In this document: positions 25,284 through 25,983 of the stretch, one piece after another | Position numbering within the stretch: position 1 is the stretch's first letter | Layout of the letters: the number at the start of each line of letters is the position of its first letter | Source: Fidelibacterota bacterium SCGC AAA003-L08 | GTDB taxonomy: Bacteria; Fidelibacterota; Marinisomatia; SCGC-AAA003-L08; D37C17 | DNA: 25,983 nt | Assembly: GCA_000405805.1 (NCBI GenBank) | Contig: ASPJ01000016.1 | Span: 1 to 25,983 of the forward strand | Direction of reading: 5' to 3' | Position numbers and translations under genes: made by a program | The notes under the pieces: generated by a model | Told to the model about the DNA's origin: nothing | Database searches by the model: none | What the model saw: the letters and a program-made list of their open reading frames with translations, nothing else

Positions 25284-25983
25284 TTAAGGATTTAAACGTC
25301 CCATAGTTCTTGCAAAAGGTATGGTCTCTCTAATATGAGTTATTCCACAAATCCATGCTACAACACGCTCTATACCCATTCCAAATCCAGAATGAGGAAC
25401 TGAACCATATTTTCTTAAATCTAAAAACCATTCATAATCATCTCTATTTAGGCCTTCTTTCTCTATTCTTTCCAATAGTATGTCGATATCAGTTTCTCTT
25501 TCAGAACCACCAATTATTTCTCCATAACCTTCAGGGGCTAATACATCCATTCCAAGAACAACTTTATCATTGTCAGGATCTCTTTTCATATAAAATGATT
25601 TAATCTCAGAGGGAAATCTATGAACAATAACCGGTCTATCATACTTGTTTGCTATATGGGTTTCCTCTGGTGAACCAAAATCATCTCCCCAGTTAATATT
25701 CAAACCATCTTTTTTAAGCATTTCAATGCATTCTGTGTAACTGACTCTAGGGAAAGGACTCATTATTTTTTGCAATGTATCAATATCTCTATCTAATATA
25801 TCTAAATTATCTTTACAGTTTTTAAGAACTTGACTAACTATATATACCAGTAAATTCTCAGCCCATTGTATATCTTCCTCAATATCACAAAAAGCAATTT
25901 CTGGCTCAACCATCCAAAACTCCGTTAGGTGTCTTCTTGTTTTACTTTTTTCAGCTCTAAAACATGGCCCAAAATTATAATGA
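25284..25983 (-). CDS. asnS: Asparaginyl-tRNA synthetase, C-terminal part (5' end outside window)
   Basis: The reading frame is open to the window edge and continues off it, so the Met at 25913 is internal and not the start. About 232 C-terminal residues are present, roughly half of the usual 430-470. Class II synthetase motif 2 is seen at the edge (YNFGPCFRAEKSKTRRHL, then TEFWMVEPE) and motif 3 near the end (GFGMGIERVVAWICG, followed by HIRETIPFARTMGRLNP). The ending RETIPFARTMGRLNP and the FRAE...RHLTEFWMVEPE block identify AsnRS over AspRS and LysRS. A dedicated AsnRS means that Asn-tRNA can be charged directly in this organism. nadE follows after 2 nt. Confidence 0.96.
   Translation of the reverse strand, partial: HYNFGPCFRAEKSKTRRHLTEFWMVEPEIAFCDIEEDIQWAENLLVYIVSQVLKNCKDNLDILDRDIDTLQKIMSPFPRVSYTECIEMLKKDGLNINWGDDFGSPEETHIANKYDRPVIVHRFPSEIKSFYMKRDPDNDKVVLGMDVLAPEGYGEIIGGSERETDIDILLERIEKEGLNRDDYEWFLDLRKYGSVPHSGFGMGIERVVAWICGITHIRETIPFARTMGRLNP

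Noticed and set aside
25284..25913. asnS starting at the Met at 25913
   Set aside because: The frame continues upstream to the window edge and encodes the conserved class II motif 2 sequence, so that Met is internal.
1..25983. CRISPR arrays, tRNA genes, rRNA genes, insertion sequences
   Set aside because: No direct-repeat arrays, tRNA-like cloverleaf with CCA/TTCGA signature, rRNA-like sequence or transposase was seen; the only sizeable repeat is the ileS inverted copy.

Overview
The window is AT-rich (about 30% G+C by eye) and every gene on it lies on the minus strand, so transcription runs from high to low coordinates. It reads as bacterial core chromosome with a short accessory section. 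The ileS-dksA/traR-lspA order, an ATP-type PEP carboxykinase, a gingipain-family (C25) secreted protease ending in a dockerin pair, and the low G+C together suggest a marine member of the FCB superphylum. Candidatus Marinimicrobia (SAR406) is my best guess. That is an inference from gene content and style; no rRNA or species marker is present.

Layout in the direction of transcription: (1) 25983-11611 is a tightly packed chain: asnS (5' end off the window), nadE, polA, an ABC ATPase and permease, a BadF/BadG-type sugar kinase, alr, a GH3/serine-hydrolase fusion, a sodium:solute symporter and a NamZ-like (DUF1343) hydrolase. Gaps are 13 nt or less and several genes overlap. (2) 11510-8565 is a secreted C25 protease with its own Shine-Dalgarno and a strong intrinsic terminator at 8512-8541. 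(3) 8467-259 holds an unrecognised 217-aa protein, then ileS, dksA/traR, lspA, an rluD-type pseudouridine synthase, a xerC/D recombinase and pckA. The last five of these genes are packed like an operon.

The most coherent biology is the run from about 19269 to 11611, which looks like a peptidoglycan amino-sugar salvage module. It contains a NagZ-like N-acetylglucosaminidase fused to an AmiE-like serine hydrolase, a NamZ-like exo-N-acetylmuramidase, a candidate sugar importer, a candidate MurNAc/GlcNAc kinase and an alanine racemase. These are functional counterparts of the Bacillus subtilis nagZ-amiE-namZ system, but no MurQ etherase or amino-sugar deacetylase/deaminase is in view.

The left edge is probably not natural sequence. 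Bases 1-328 are an inverted, essentially identical copy of an internal ileS segment (4939-5265), joined directly into the 3' part of pckA. This removes about 95 C-terminal residues of PckA and gives it an antisense tail. An inverted junction to sequence 4.6 kb away is the classic form of a multiple-displacement-amplification chimera or assembly error, so the window should be trusted only from about base 329 onward.

No tRNA, rRNA, CRISPR array, insertion sequence or prophage was found. No gene-free stretch exceeds 100 bases apart from the chimeric left edge.
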